Assembly (NCBI GenBank): GCA_011799875.1
Contig: CM022303.1
Location: 276,220,904-276,284,903, forward strand
DNA length: 64,000 nt
Direction: 5' to 3'
Origin: Thinopyrum elongatum
Lineage: Eukaryota; Streptophyta; Magnoliopsida; Poales; Poaceae
Of the stretch, positions 33,985 through 43,586 are shown piece after piece. A program made the translations under genes and the position numbers. Numbering within the stretch: the first letter of the stretch is position 1; each line of letters opens with the position of its first letter. The notes under the pieces were generated by a model. The model was not told where the DNA came from and did not search any database. It worked only from the letters and a program-made list of their open reading frames with translations.

Positions 33985-34299
33985 TGTAACAATGAGTAAT
34001 CATTAGCATTTCAGAGTTGTGCACTCGTCCTGTGTTTACCCCAGCGCACACCAACCATGGGCATGAGAAAATTGTTGCACAAGCCACTAATCGTCTGCTA
34101 ATCTTACTTAGAACATATGGTGGCACATGATGGCAGGCAGTAGTATGTATATACAGAGCCATGATTCTACTAGGAGACAAACTAATAACACTTTTTAATA
34201 ATTTTTCAGAGGGGTAAAAAGGCAGGCGTGGTACTAGTAGGCGAAATGGAAACCCTGCCTGCTACAGTGGCGCTACGTGACATGAGAAGTTGAACCTAA

Positions 34300-35290
34300 C
34301 TAAGCAGTTTGCAAATCAGGAAGGAAGGAAGCACGAAAGACAAAACCCGTAGCGGTAGCGGCACGAACCTAACTAAGCAGTATGCACGAGGGCGTCGGCT
34401 GTCACCTGTCAGGACTGGAGGCGGGAGCAGTGGCGTCCATGCTCGAATGGCCCAGGACTGGAGACGGGAGCAGCGGTGCCCTAGTCTGAGTCGGAGGAGA
34501 CGAGGCCGGCGTCCGTTATCCGGGTTCGGCGGCTCAGGGCATCCGTGGTCCAGGCCCAGTGCTCCCGGCCGCCTCCCGGAGGAGGAGGCCATCCCGCCCG
34601 CCCGCCCGCCCGGAGGAGGTGAACTCCGGCGCATGCTCCCGCCCCTCACCATAGCCGGAGACCAGGAACATGGTGAACGCGTATCTACAAAAAAGGAACA
34701 CGAGACGAGGTGAGGTGAGGAGATGCTGCACGAAGGAGGGGAGGGGCTTACCGGTGCCAGATCCGGCCACCTCTGGCCTCGCGTTCGTCGGATGTGGCAG
34801 ATCCCGACGAAGTTAAAGTGCTGGCCGAAACCCTAGCCACGGGTGAGGTTGCGGGCTTGCACTAGAGGGTGCGAGAGACGGATCTAACGGGAGGGGAAGA
34901 AAGAGCTGCACGAGGGGAGCCCGGGGGTGTGCTGCGCGCCGGCGAGAGCCGTCTCAACTCGCCGGAATCGGGTGGAGCAGAGGAGTCGCGGGAGGGAGAG
35001 AGAGAGGGCTCGCGGGGGAGAAGGGCTCGCGGTGAGGGAAGGGGATGGGAGAGAGGAGAAGGGCGTGGGGGAGGCCATGGACAGCGGGGAGCTCGGCCGG
35101 AGGGAGGTGGAGGCAGCGATCTGGAAAGGAGGAGGTGGCGGCTGCGATCTGGAAGGGAGGAGGAGTGGTGCGCGGGGGAGAGAGGGGCTAGGGTTCGCTG
35201 CGCGGGGGAGAGGTGGGTTTGTTATTATTTTTTTGTTTGTTCTTTTAGGGTAGCTCGCGGTGGGTGGGTGAGAGGGTGAGGGGGTGTGGA
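34300..35290. other. GC-rich block in CACTA2
   Basis: Sharply more GC- and purine-rich than its surroundings. A possible minus-strand donor (CACCG|GTAAGCCCC near 34750) would suit a captured promoter/first exon. Open frames on both strands are low complexity (Arg, Gly, Pro) and I recognise none. Confidence 0.35.
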
Positions 35291-35383
35291 CCGTTGGATT
35301 TGGCAGTATCCGACGGTCTCTGATGCTTGATCCGCGTGACACGCCCAGAGACCAATTAGAACGAAGTACACGCTTTGATGACG

Positions 35384-35430
35384 TTATGACCATCTAGATT
35401 GGTCGTAATCGATTAACAATAGGCGCTACC
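35384..35430 (+). repeat. Internal copy of the CACTA2 right subterminal sequence
   Basis: gttatgaccatctagattggtcgtaatc resembles 40444-40475 near the right end, followed in both places by a related aa(c)aataggc-type stretch. Confidence 0.65.
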
Positions 35431-35749
35431 TGTCTGCCAGATGATTTTGTCTAGAAATCATCCATCTAGCAGCCGCCCGATCTGCGCATTGGTGATCATT
35501 TGATCACATCAATATGTCACGACAGCACCGAGCGTGAAAAAGATTCAACACAACACTGATGACATCCCCACGAACCTCTGTTCCAGCTCTCAACGGCACG
35601 CCAAGAGCTCCAACGCAGCACCATGGTGCCCGGTGAAGCTCCATTGGAGCGTGAGCTCCAACGCAACACCACGACGCCCGGTGGTAAGTTTCCTTCTCTT
35701 TTTGTGACAATGTTTTTAAGTTTCCCAGTAAGTAGTAGTGTTATTCCCT

Positions 35750-38700
35750 CGAATAAGGAAAAATTCATTTTTCGAGTGGCCAAAATGAGATTTTTTGTGA
35801 AGGACCTACAATATATTTGTTACAAAATTAGACCAAATCAATTTTCTAAAAATACTAGGACATATTTAATGCACAATTGACCAAATGGTTGAGTGTGAAA
35901 AGGTTTGATCGACCTCTCGTGAAAAAGACAAATTTCCGCCGATTCAGCAGGAAGCGGGTCAAATTTGAACTGCAGCTGCCTCATAGTTTGCTCTTTATTT
36001 TTTACAAAAATCATTTCTTGGTACATAAGTATCTATTTAATCAGAGAAACACCAAAAAAAATCCAAGATTCAACCACTAGCTAGGAACGGTCATGCCCGC
36101 CGTTTTGACCGCATTTTGAAACGGGCATAAAAAATTCAAAAAAAAACAAAAAATTGGAAAAATTTCGCATTGTGTCATTATATGTGACCAAGTTACCAGG
36201 AAAAATAATAAACTTGTAATACGGCAATTCTTTTTAAAAAGTGTTCTCAGAAATGAGCTATCATGCGTGAAGATTCATGGCTTTCAAGCCAAATGATCAA
36301 TCTTATGGCCACATTCATGGCATAGTTTGTTCAAATGATCTCATATTGTGCACAAGGGTGCATCTTGGAATGACAAACAATGTTGCCTAAGGAAGTTATC
36401 ATTTTCTTTGCACGAAAAAATCATTTTCCATTTTTCGAGTGCCCGAAATGAGCTTTTTTGTGAAGGACCTACCAAATATTTGTTGCAAAATTGTACCAAA
36501 TAAATTTTATAAAATACTAGGACATATTTAATGCACAATTGAACAATTGGTTGAGTGTGAAAAGCTTTGATCCACCTCTCGTGAAAAAGATAAATTTCCG
36601 TCGATTCAGAAGGAACCGGGTCAAATTTGAACTGCAGCTGCCTCATAGTTTGCTCTTTATTTTTTACAAAAATCATTTCTAGGTACATAAGTATCTATTT
36701 AATCAGAGAAACACCAAAAAAATCCAAGATTCAACCACTAGCTAGGAACGGTCATGCCCGCCGTTTTGACCGCATTTTGAAACGGGCATAAAAAATTCAA
36801 AAAAAAACAAAAAATTGGAAAAACTTTGCATTGTGTCATTATATGTGACCAAGTTACCAGGAAAAATAATAAACTTGTAATACGGCAATTCTTTTAAAAA
36901 AGTGTTCTTAGAAATGAGCTATCATGTGTGAAGATTCATGGCTTTCAAGCCAAATGATCAATCTTATGGCCACATTCATGGCATAGTTTGTTCAAATGAT
37001 CTCATATTGTGCACAAGGGTGCATCTTGGAATGAAAAACAATGTTGCCTAAGGAAGTTATCATTTTCTTTGCACGAAAAAATCATTTTCCATTTTTCGAG
37101 TGCCCGAAATGAGCTTTTTTGTGAAGGACCTACCAAATATTTGTTGCAAAATTGTACCAAATAAATTTTATAAAATATTAGGACATATTTAATGCACAAT
37201 TGAACAATTGGTTGAGTGTGAAAAGCTTTGATCCACCTCTCGTGAAAAAGATAAATTTCCGTCGATTCAGAAGGAAGCGGGTCAAATTTGAATTGCAGCT
37301 GCCTCATAGTTTGCTCTTTATTTTTTTCAAAAATCATTTCTAGGTACAAAAGTATCTATTTAATCAGAGAAACACCAAAAAAAATCCAAGATTCAACGAC
37401 TAGCTAGGAACGGTCATGCCCGCCGTTTTGACCGCATTTTGAAACGGGCATAAAAAATTCAAAAAAAAACAAAAAATTGGAAAAACTTCGCATTGTGTCA
37501 TTATATGTGACCAAGTTACCAGGAAAAATAATAAACTTGTAATACGGCAATTCTTTTAAAAAAGTGTTCTGAGAAATGAGCTATCTTGTGTGAAGATTCA
37601 TGGCTTTCAAGCCAAATGATCAATCTTATGGCCACATTCATGGCATAGTTTGTTCAAATGATCTCATATTGTGCACAAATGTGCATCTTGGAATTCCAAA
37701 CAATGTTGCCTAAGGGAGTTTTCATTTTCTTTGCACGGAAAATTCATTTTCCATTTTTCGACAGCGCGAAATGAGTTTTTTTGTGAAGGACCTACCACAT
37801 ATTTGTTGCAAAATTGTACCAAATCAATTTTCTAAAATACTAGGCCATGTTTAATGCACAATTGACCAAATGGTTGGGTGTCAAAAGCCTTGATCTACCT
37901 CTGGTGAAAAAGACAAATTTCCGGCGATTTAGTTGGAAGCGGGTCAAATTTGAACTGTTGCTGCCTCATAGTTTGCTCTTTATTTTTTACAAAAATCATT
38001 TCTAGGTACATAAGTATCTATTTAATCAGAGAAATATCAAAAGGTTTCCAAGATTCAACCACTAGCTAGGAACGGTCAAGCCCGCCGTTTTGACCGCATT
38101 TTGAAACGGGCATAAAAAATTCAAAATAAATTAAAAAATTGGAAAACTTTCGCGTTGTGTCATTATATGTGACCAAGTTGCTAGGAAAAATAATAAACTT
38201 GTAATACAGCAATTATTTTAAAAAAGTGTTCTCAGAAATGAGCTATCATGCGTGAAGATTCGTGGCTTTCAAGCCAAATGATCAATCTTATGGCCACATT
38301 CATGGCATAGTTTGTTCAAATGATCTCATATTGTGCACAAGGGTGCATCTTGGAATTCCAAACAATGTTGCCTAAGGGAGTTTTCATTTTCTTTGCACGG
38401 AAAATTCATTTTCCATTTTTCGAGTGCGCGGAATGAGTTTTTTTTGTGAAGGACCTACCATATATTTGTTGCAAAATTGGACCAAATCAATTTTATAAAA
38501 TACCAGGCCATGTTTAATGCACAATTGACCAAATGGTTGGGTGTCAAAAGCCTTGATCCACCTCTGGTGAAAAAGACAAATTTCCGACGATTCAGTAGGA
38601 AGCGGGTCAAATTTGAACTATAGCTGCCTCATAGTTTGCTCTTTATTTTTTCCAAAAATCATTTCTAGGTACATAAGTATCTATTTAATCAGAGAAATAT

Positions 38701-39357
38701 CAAAAGGTTTCCAAGATTCAACCACTAGCTAGGAATGGTCAAGCCCGCTGTTTTGACCGCATTTTGAAACGGGCATAAAAAATTCAAAAAAAATCAAAAA
38801 ATTGGAAAACCTTCGCGTTGTGTCATTATATGTGACCAAGTTGCTCGGAAAAATAATAAACTTGTAATATGGCAATTATTTTAAAAAAGTGTTCTCAGAA
38901 ATGAGCTATCATGCGTGAATATTCATGCTTTCAAGCCAAATGATCAATCTTATGGCCACATTCATGGCATAGTTTATTCAAATGATCTCATATTGTGCAC
39001 AAGGGTGCATATTGGAATTCCAAACAATGTTGCCTAAGGGAGTTTTCATTTTCTTTGCACGGAAAATTCATTTTCCATTTTTTGAGTGCCCGAAATGAGT
39101 TTTTTTTGTGAAGAAACTACCATATATTTCTTGCAAAATTGGACCAAATAAATTTTATAATATATTAGGCCATATTTAATGTACAATTGACAAAATGGTT
39201 GGTCGTCAAAAGTATTTATACACCTCTGGTGAAAAAGACAAATTTTCGCCGATTCAGTAGGAAGCGGGTCAAATTTGAACTGCAGCTGCCTCATAGTTTG
39301 CTCTTTATTTTTTCCAAAAATCATTTATAGGTACATAAGTATCTATTTAATCAGAAA
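35750..39357 (+). repeat. Tandem array of a ~662-bp repeat (about 5.4 copies)
   Basis: The anchor gtgaaggaccta recurs with its agg at 35801, 36464, 37125, 37787 and 38450, and in altered form at 39112: spacings 661-663. The first copy is the most diverged at its start and the last stops after about 280 bases. Copies 2 and 3 are most alike, as are 4 and 5, suggesting stepwise duplication. Minus-strand frames of 92-115 codons repeat with the unit and have no known motif. Confidence 0.9.
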
Positions 39358-40440
39358 TACATGGTTTGGTGGCGATACATTGAGGTTTGGATGGTGGCCG
39401 AGGGCCGCAACTCTAGAGCGCGTAAACTCGCATGCCCGCCGCATGGTCACCGCATGACCGTGGTGTTGCCACGCGTTCCGGGCGGCCTAGGCATGTCTAG
39501 TGTGTTGGGAACTCCCCCGATAGGTTTCAGGAAGAAGAAGGCAATAGAAGAATCTCACAAGGAGAATGAACTGAGCTCAAACATGAATTAACACCCAAGT
39601 GTTTGATTAGTGGTGGGGAAAATGCACATGGCAAATGGGCCTGAGTTTTGGCCGAGGATGATCATCTACTTAGGACACTATCTTGGAAAATTTGCAGCTC
39701 AAATGGAGGAGCCTAGGTGTCACTTGCTTTGCAACGTACCACACTAGACAGAAATATGAATGTTGAAGCTAGACTCAAATGAATGAATGGATTGATCTGA
39801 AATTTGGAGGAGGATGATAATTTGGGCATATGAAGGTACTTTAAAATTTTCATACCATTTGGATAAATAAAAATGGTACTTCCTTCACAGTGCTTTCCAC
39901 TGAACAGAAAATTGGGAAAAATGTTGAGGGAAATTGGCTAGAATAAATGAGCTAAAATTTGGGGGAGGGAGGTTCTATGGGCAGGGTCATGTCGTGGTAA
40001 ATTTTCAGCAATTATAAATTAACATAAAATATAGTTGCTTCACAAACTGAAAATATCACCAGAAACAAAGATTGGATGATGAGCTCACATGTATTGTTAG
40101 ATGGGGCTCAAATTTTGTGGAGAGCTATGATTTGGGAATATAGAAGATGTGGCAAAAATTTAGCTCATTAGGATATGCCTAGCTAGTACTTCCTTCACAA
40201 CAGTTCGAGCTGAACAAAAACTTTGGAAATTTGCCGAGGAAGATTTACGAGGCAAATGGAGTTGAATATTGTCATGAGGCAATGATTTGGATAGTAAAGA
40301 ATGGCCAATTTTTTTGGGAATTTTGGGAATGACAGAAATATAGGTTGCTTCACAACCTAGGGCAAAAATTGACACATGGACATGACACATAGGCAAAACT
40401 GATGAGGTGGCGCCTAGTCATAGCAATCCACCACAATTTA
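39358..40440. other. CACTA2 right interior, no gene seen
   Basis: AT-rich sequence with loosely repeated cttccttcacag / gaacagaaa(a)ttggg motifs (39880, 40190). No supported coding frame. Confidence 0.5.
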
Positions 40441-40686
40441 CAAGGTTATGACCATCTATATTGGTCGTGATCAGCTAGAAATAAGGCAGCAGACCAGTGC
40501 TGTCTGCTTCATGACCTTTCCGTGTAAGGAAATTACGACCTTTCTGACCAAAATGGTCGTTATAGTTTAGGGTTTGGAGCCCCCCTAACAGCTTTTGACC
40601 AATTGGTATCAAATGGTCGTAGATTTATGACCAATTCTTCCAGGGTCACTGACAAAAGGTCACAAGTTGACATATTTCTTGTAGTG
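40441..40686 (-). repeat. CACTA2 right subterminal repeats and TIR
   Basis: Repeated ggtcgt/gacc motifs lead to the terminus tttcttgtagtg at 40686, the inverted counterpart of 30376. Confidence 0.85.
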
Positions 40687-40689
40687 GAT

Positions 40690-40751
40690 GGAGCCACGCC
40701 ATGGGCCACAGGCAGGCAAGTCTGGGTACCCTGGTTCCCAGAACGCCGACA
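40690..40751 (-). repeat. Element B 5' LTR, remaining end
   Basis: After the gat duplication the LTR resumes (ggagccacgccatggg) and ends ccagaacgccgaca, matching 21626-21690. Confidence 0.9.
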
Positions 40752-40756
40752 ACCAT

Positions 40757-41145
40757 TGTGGGATCCCTTCTCGCCTAAGTTTTGAGGGAAGAGGACCAAG
40801 GCCACTATAAGTATGGACTAGCCACCACCATAGAAGGGATCCCGGATCAGACCCTGGACCATTCCACCCACACCACTTGAGCCCTCGCGTGGCAGCTCAT
40901 CCACTGTACTAGTTCATCCTCAGCCTCCTCGTGAGGCCAATCCACCACAAAGCAGGAGTAGGGTTTTACACCGCAAGGTGGACCAAACCTGGGTAAACTG
41001 TTGTGTTCATCTTCTTCTTCCCTGCTCGCGCGAACTCGGTGAGGCTAGGCTGTGGGGTGGTGAGCTTGAGACTTGAGCTGGTTGAGATCTTCGCACAAGC
41101 CCAGAGTTCGAATGTTCACGGGTCTGGGGAGCCCTGAATCCGACA
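40757..41145 (+). repeat. Element A 3' LTR, second part
   Basis: Resumes tgtgggatcccttctcgcc and follows the 5' LTR from about 9665 to ccgaca, including the TATA region and the ccctcgcgtggc / cctcgtgagg boxes. Confidence 0.9.
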
Positions 41146-41227
41146 GTCATGGATGTACATGCATGACAGAAAACGTGACCTACTATGATAAACACGTATC
41201 ATCACGGAAGTGTATTTTTTTGTAGTG
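41146..41227 (+). mobile_element. CACTA1 right terminus
   Basis: gtcatggatgtacatgcatg leads to atcacggaagtg and the end tttttttgtagtg. It continues the sequence broken at 9161. The next three bases, gca, are the expected right copy of the 3-bp duplication; the left copy is outside. Confidence 0.85.
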
Positions 41228-41228
41228 G

Positions 41229-41342
41229 CAATTCCAAGCCCGAGAATTGCCTTTCGATTTTATGTACCTCCTCCGGGTACGCCGCCATGTTCTCATCCAT
41301 CAGCTTGTACTCCCTATTGGGGAAGTTGACAAGGAGCTGTTT
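41229..41342 (-). pseudogene. Second (archaeal-type) RNase H fragment of element C
   Basis: 38 codons end at the CACTA1 insertion. The sequence includes REYKLMDENMAAYPEEV and IERQFSGLEL. The pattern M.AY..EV.K.E..F.GLE is what I expect from the extra RNase H domain of Tat-lineage pol proteins, C-terminal to the RT and its own RNase H. It lies about 100 bases from the end of gag, so most of pol has been deleted from C. This fragment shows that C derives from an element that once had a full Tat-type pol, unlike the relic state of B, E and F. Confidence 0.55.
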
Positions 41343-41441
41343 GCAGTAGCGGCCGCTGGCCGGCGGCTGGGATCAGCCCCCGGATCCGTTGTCTTGCTGA
41401 CCGTCGCTGCCCCCGCTGGACCGCGACGGCCAAGAGGCGGC

Positions 41442-42011
41442 TCACTGTGGCAGCTTTCGCGGGGGGTCACCGTGGCTCACTCTGACCGGAGCCCGTAGAA
41501 GCGCCTCCTGGGCCGGAGGAGGAGCCCCGCACCCAGCCTTGCCGCTGCGGGACCCTCCAGGTCTGCCTCGAAAGGACGAGCAATGCAGCAGGGGCAAGCA
41601 CGGAGCCGCGGCGAGGGCCGCAACATAGGCCAAAAGTGGCAGGGCTCCATGCCCCCCGCAAGCGGCATCGAGAAGCTCGGCGATACGGTCGAGCCAGGCG
41701 TCGTAGTCATTATTGGCAGGACGGTAGCACAGCAGCTCATGTGCCATGATGAGCACGGCTTGCGTGTCTGCCGGCCCGCGACGAGCGTGGGAGGATGACG
41801 CCATTGCGGGGGTGAGGGAAGGAGTGGCGGTGCGGCCATCACGCTGCACGGAGGGCGGCAGTGAAGAGTCATGTTGCTCATGAGCAGCAGGGTCGGTGGC
41901 AGCGTTAGCCGTGGGAGAAGCGAAGCAGCGTGGAACATCACGGCCCACGGGCGCCGTCTGGGCGACACGAGCAGCCCGGTGCTCCGCGTGAACTCGACGG
42001 TCGTCGGCCAT
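41442..42011 (-). pseudogene. Gag N-terminal part, element C
   Basis: From the ATG at 42011 (MADDRRVHAEHRAARVAQ) 189 codons are open. They include ELLCYRPANNDYDAWLDRIA, which is shared with the A gag fragment. The conserved gag core and zinc knuckle present in B, E and F are missing, replaced by a short GC-rich stretch and the RNase H fragment, so the protein is C-terminally truncated. If expressed it would lack RNA packaging ability. Confidence 0.6.
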
Positions 42012-42062
42012 GGGAGCGACAAAGTGAAGACGAAACGAAGCAGAAGGGAGAGCCTCGACACG

Positions 42063-42080
42063 CCCCTACCTGGCATGCCA
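42063..42080 (-). other. Primer-binding site, element C
   Basis: cccctacctggcatgcca on the plus strand, one mismatch from tRNA-Arg(CCU), two bases from the LTR at 42083. Confidence 0.75.
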
Positions 42081-42082
42081 AA

Positions 42083-42386
42083 TGTCGAAATCGATGCTCC
42101 GCGGACCGAAACAAGGTTCGAACTCTGGGGCGTGTGTGATGATCTACCTTGCTACAGCCTCAAGCTCATCGCCTCATGGCTTGGCCTCGCCAAGTTCGTG
42201 TGAGTGGGAAAAGAGGGGACACGGCAGTTTACCCAGGTTCGGGCCACCTTGCGGTGTAAGACCCTGCTCCTGCTTTGTGGCGGATTGCCTCGCGAGGAGG
42301 ATGAGGATGAACTGGTACAGTGGGTGAGCTGCCTCGCGAGGGCTCTGGGGGTTAGAATGGATCGCCTCCTCTACGGTGAAGACTAT
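42083..42386 (-). repeat. Element C 5' LTR, part
   Basis: Starts tgtcgaaatcgatgctcc, in line with the other Tat-like LTRs, and stops at actat where element D begins. Confidence 0.85.
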
Positions 42387-43288
42387 TGTCGGAATCAGGG
42401 CTCCGTGGACCCAACAAGGTTCAAACTCTGGGGCATGTATGAAGATCTAGTCTAGCCGCAGCCTCAAGCTCATCACTCCATGGCATGGCCTCATCGAGTT
42501 TGTGTGAACAGGGAAAGGAAGGACGCGGCAGTTTAACCAGGTTCGAGCCACCTTGCGGTGTAAAACACTACTCCTGCTTTGTGGTGGATTGGCCTCACGA
42601 GGAGGTTGAGGATGAACTAGTACAGTGGGTGAGCGGCCTCGCGAGGGCTCAGTGGGTGAGAATGGTTCTGCACCTAGAGGATCAGAATCGGGATCGGCCC
42701 TTCTCTACGGTGGAGACTAGCCTATATTTATAGTGGGCTTGGTCCTCTTCCCTCATAGCTTAGGCGGGAAGGGATTCCACAGCAGCCAATTTGGAAGGGG
42801 ACAAGAGGTACATCTTATCCTGATGAAAGGTAGTCTTCGCCTGCAAAGCTTCTGGCCATGACGCGGTGGTGGGCTCGGTGATGACATCCGTCCTGCCGAG
42901 CTCGTGGTCTTGGTCTTGTTGCACCGAAATGGAAACCTTTGGGGGATCCCTCAGGAACCCACGCTGGTCCTTGCCTCCTTTGCACCAAAGAGGAAACTAT
43001 CCTCCTCTGCGCCTGCTGGCGCCCGCCTGGCCTTGGTCGTCATGGCTCATGTCACTGTGAGCCTCGTGAGGCGGGGTACCTGCATAGAAATCTCTGCCCC
43101 TCGGGAGGCAGGATTGGGGAGCTGCCCCTCAGGAGGTCTTGGTGTCGTTTGCCTCACGAGGCCGGGAGGCCCTTGCGAGGCTCTTGCTCGCAGAGTCTTG
43201 AAACTGGGCCATACCGGGCCATTGACGGGGCCATGTGCTGGGCCGCAGGCAGGCAAGTCTGGCTAGCCTCGATCCTAGAGCGCCAACA
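42387..43288 (-). repeat. Element D 3' LTR (902 bp)
   Basis: Runs from tgtcggaatcagggctcc to agagcgccaaca (ccgaca mutated to ccaaca). Confidence 0.88.
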
Positions 43289-43586
43289 GTAGCCCCCGGG
43301 CCGAAGGTGCGCCCGTCCTGCCTTCGAAGCGAAGGCAAGAAGTGAAGGGTGAAGCGACACGGGCCCCAATCGCCTGTGGGCCAGGCTTGACCCGTGGCGC
43401 ACGGCGGGACGCGGACGCCTCCACTTCCCCATGTCGCCTCGGCAACTGCCCAGACTGACAAAAGCCTAGAGCGCTCCGCGGGGCTATCATTGCTCCACCA
43501 CGCCTTCGTCTTCTCCCCTTTTCTTCCTTAGCAAGTTCGCACCTTGCCCACCGGACCCCGCGCCGCCACGGACTCATCACATCGCC
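43289..43586 (+). promoter_or_regulatory. Polypurine tract (minus) and antisense-gene upstream block, element D
   Basis: gtagcccccgggccgaagg followed by the shared block (gggccccaatcgcctgtggg, gcctccacttccccat, gactgacaaaagcc) and a C/T-rich leader to the ATG at 43587. No obvious TATA box. Confidence 0.5.

Larger units (their letters stand above)
30376..40686. mobile_element. CACTA2 DNA transposon (10.3 kb, non-autonomous)
   Basis: The left end is cactacaagaaatacgtgaa and the right end is the complement of cactacaagaaatatgtcaa; both continue into (a)cttgcgacc-type sequence. It is flanked by perfect gat duplications (30373-30375, 40687-40689), and removing it restores the B LTR exactly. Both ends carry many GGTCGT/ACGACC motifs. 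No transposase-like frame was found. The interior has a gene-like exon, a hairpin, a GC-rich block and a satellite array. Confidence 0.9.
20829..40751 (-). mobile_element. Tat-like Gypsy LTR retrotransposon B (host of CACTA2)
   Basis: Inserted in A's 3' LTR. The flanks gccgt (20824-20828) and accat (40752-40756) align with the undisturbed LTR and differ by two transitions. The minus-strand order is 5' LTR (split by CACTA2), tRNA-Arg primer site, gag, protease, RT relic, spacer with tandem repeats, antisense two-exon gene, polypurine tract, 3' LTR. Net length without CACTA2 is about 9.6 kb, matching element E. No integrase and no usable RT, so it would need a helper. Confidence 0.9.
9162..41145 (+). 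mobile_element. Tat-like Gypsy LTR retrotransposon A (host of B and a Tekay relic)
   Basis: LTRs start tgtcgg (9162) and end ccgaca (41145). The flanks atcat (9157-9161) and gtcat (41146-41150) differ by one CG-to-CA change and represent the 5-bp duplication; joining them restores CACTA1 terminal sequence. Order: 5' LTR, tRNA-Arg primer site, broken gag, inserted Tekay relic, antisense two-exon gene, polypurine tract, and a 3' LTR split by element B. Without B it is about 12 kb. No pol of its own is visible. Confidence 0.9.
41228..42386 (-). mobile_element. Tat-like Gypsy element C, visible part
   Basis: Minus strand: LTR start at 42083 (interrupted at 42386 by D), primer site, gag, then directly a pol fragment at the CACTA1 junction. 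The left part is beyond the window behind CACTA1. Gag resembles A's more than that of B, E or F. Confidence 0.8.

Noticed and set aside
34869..35393. GC-rich frames on both strands, possibly a gene start or CpG island
   Set aside because: Low-complexity Arg/Gly or Ser/Pro frames; no homology recognised. Kept only as a GC-rich block.
36341..37349. Pair of similar 115-codon minus-strand frames in CACTA2
   Set aside because: They repeat because the 662-bp unit repeats; other units break the frame and no motif is present.
35750..39357. CRISPR-like or centromeric satellite interpretation of the regular repeats
   Set aside because: The unit is 662 bp with no short spacers, it is inside a CACTA element with clear TIRs and TSD, and eukaryotic context is certain.
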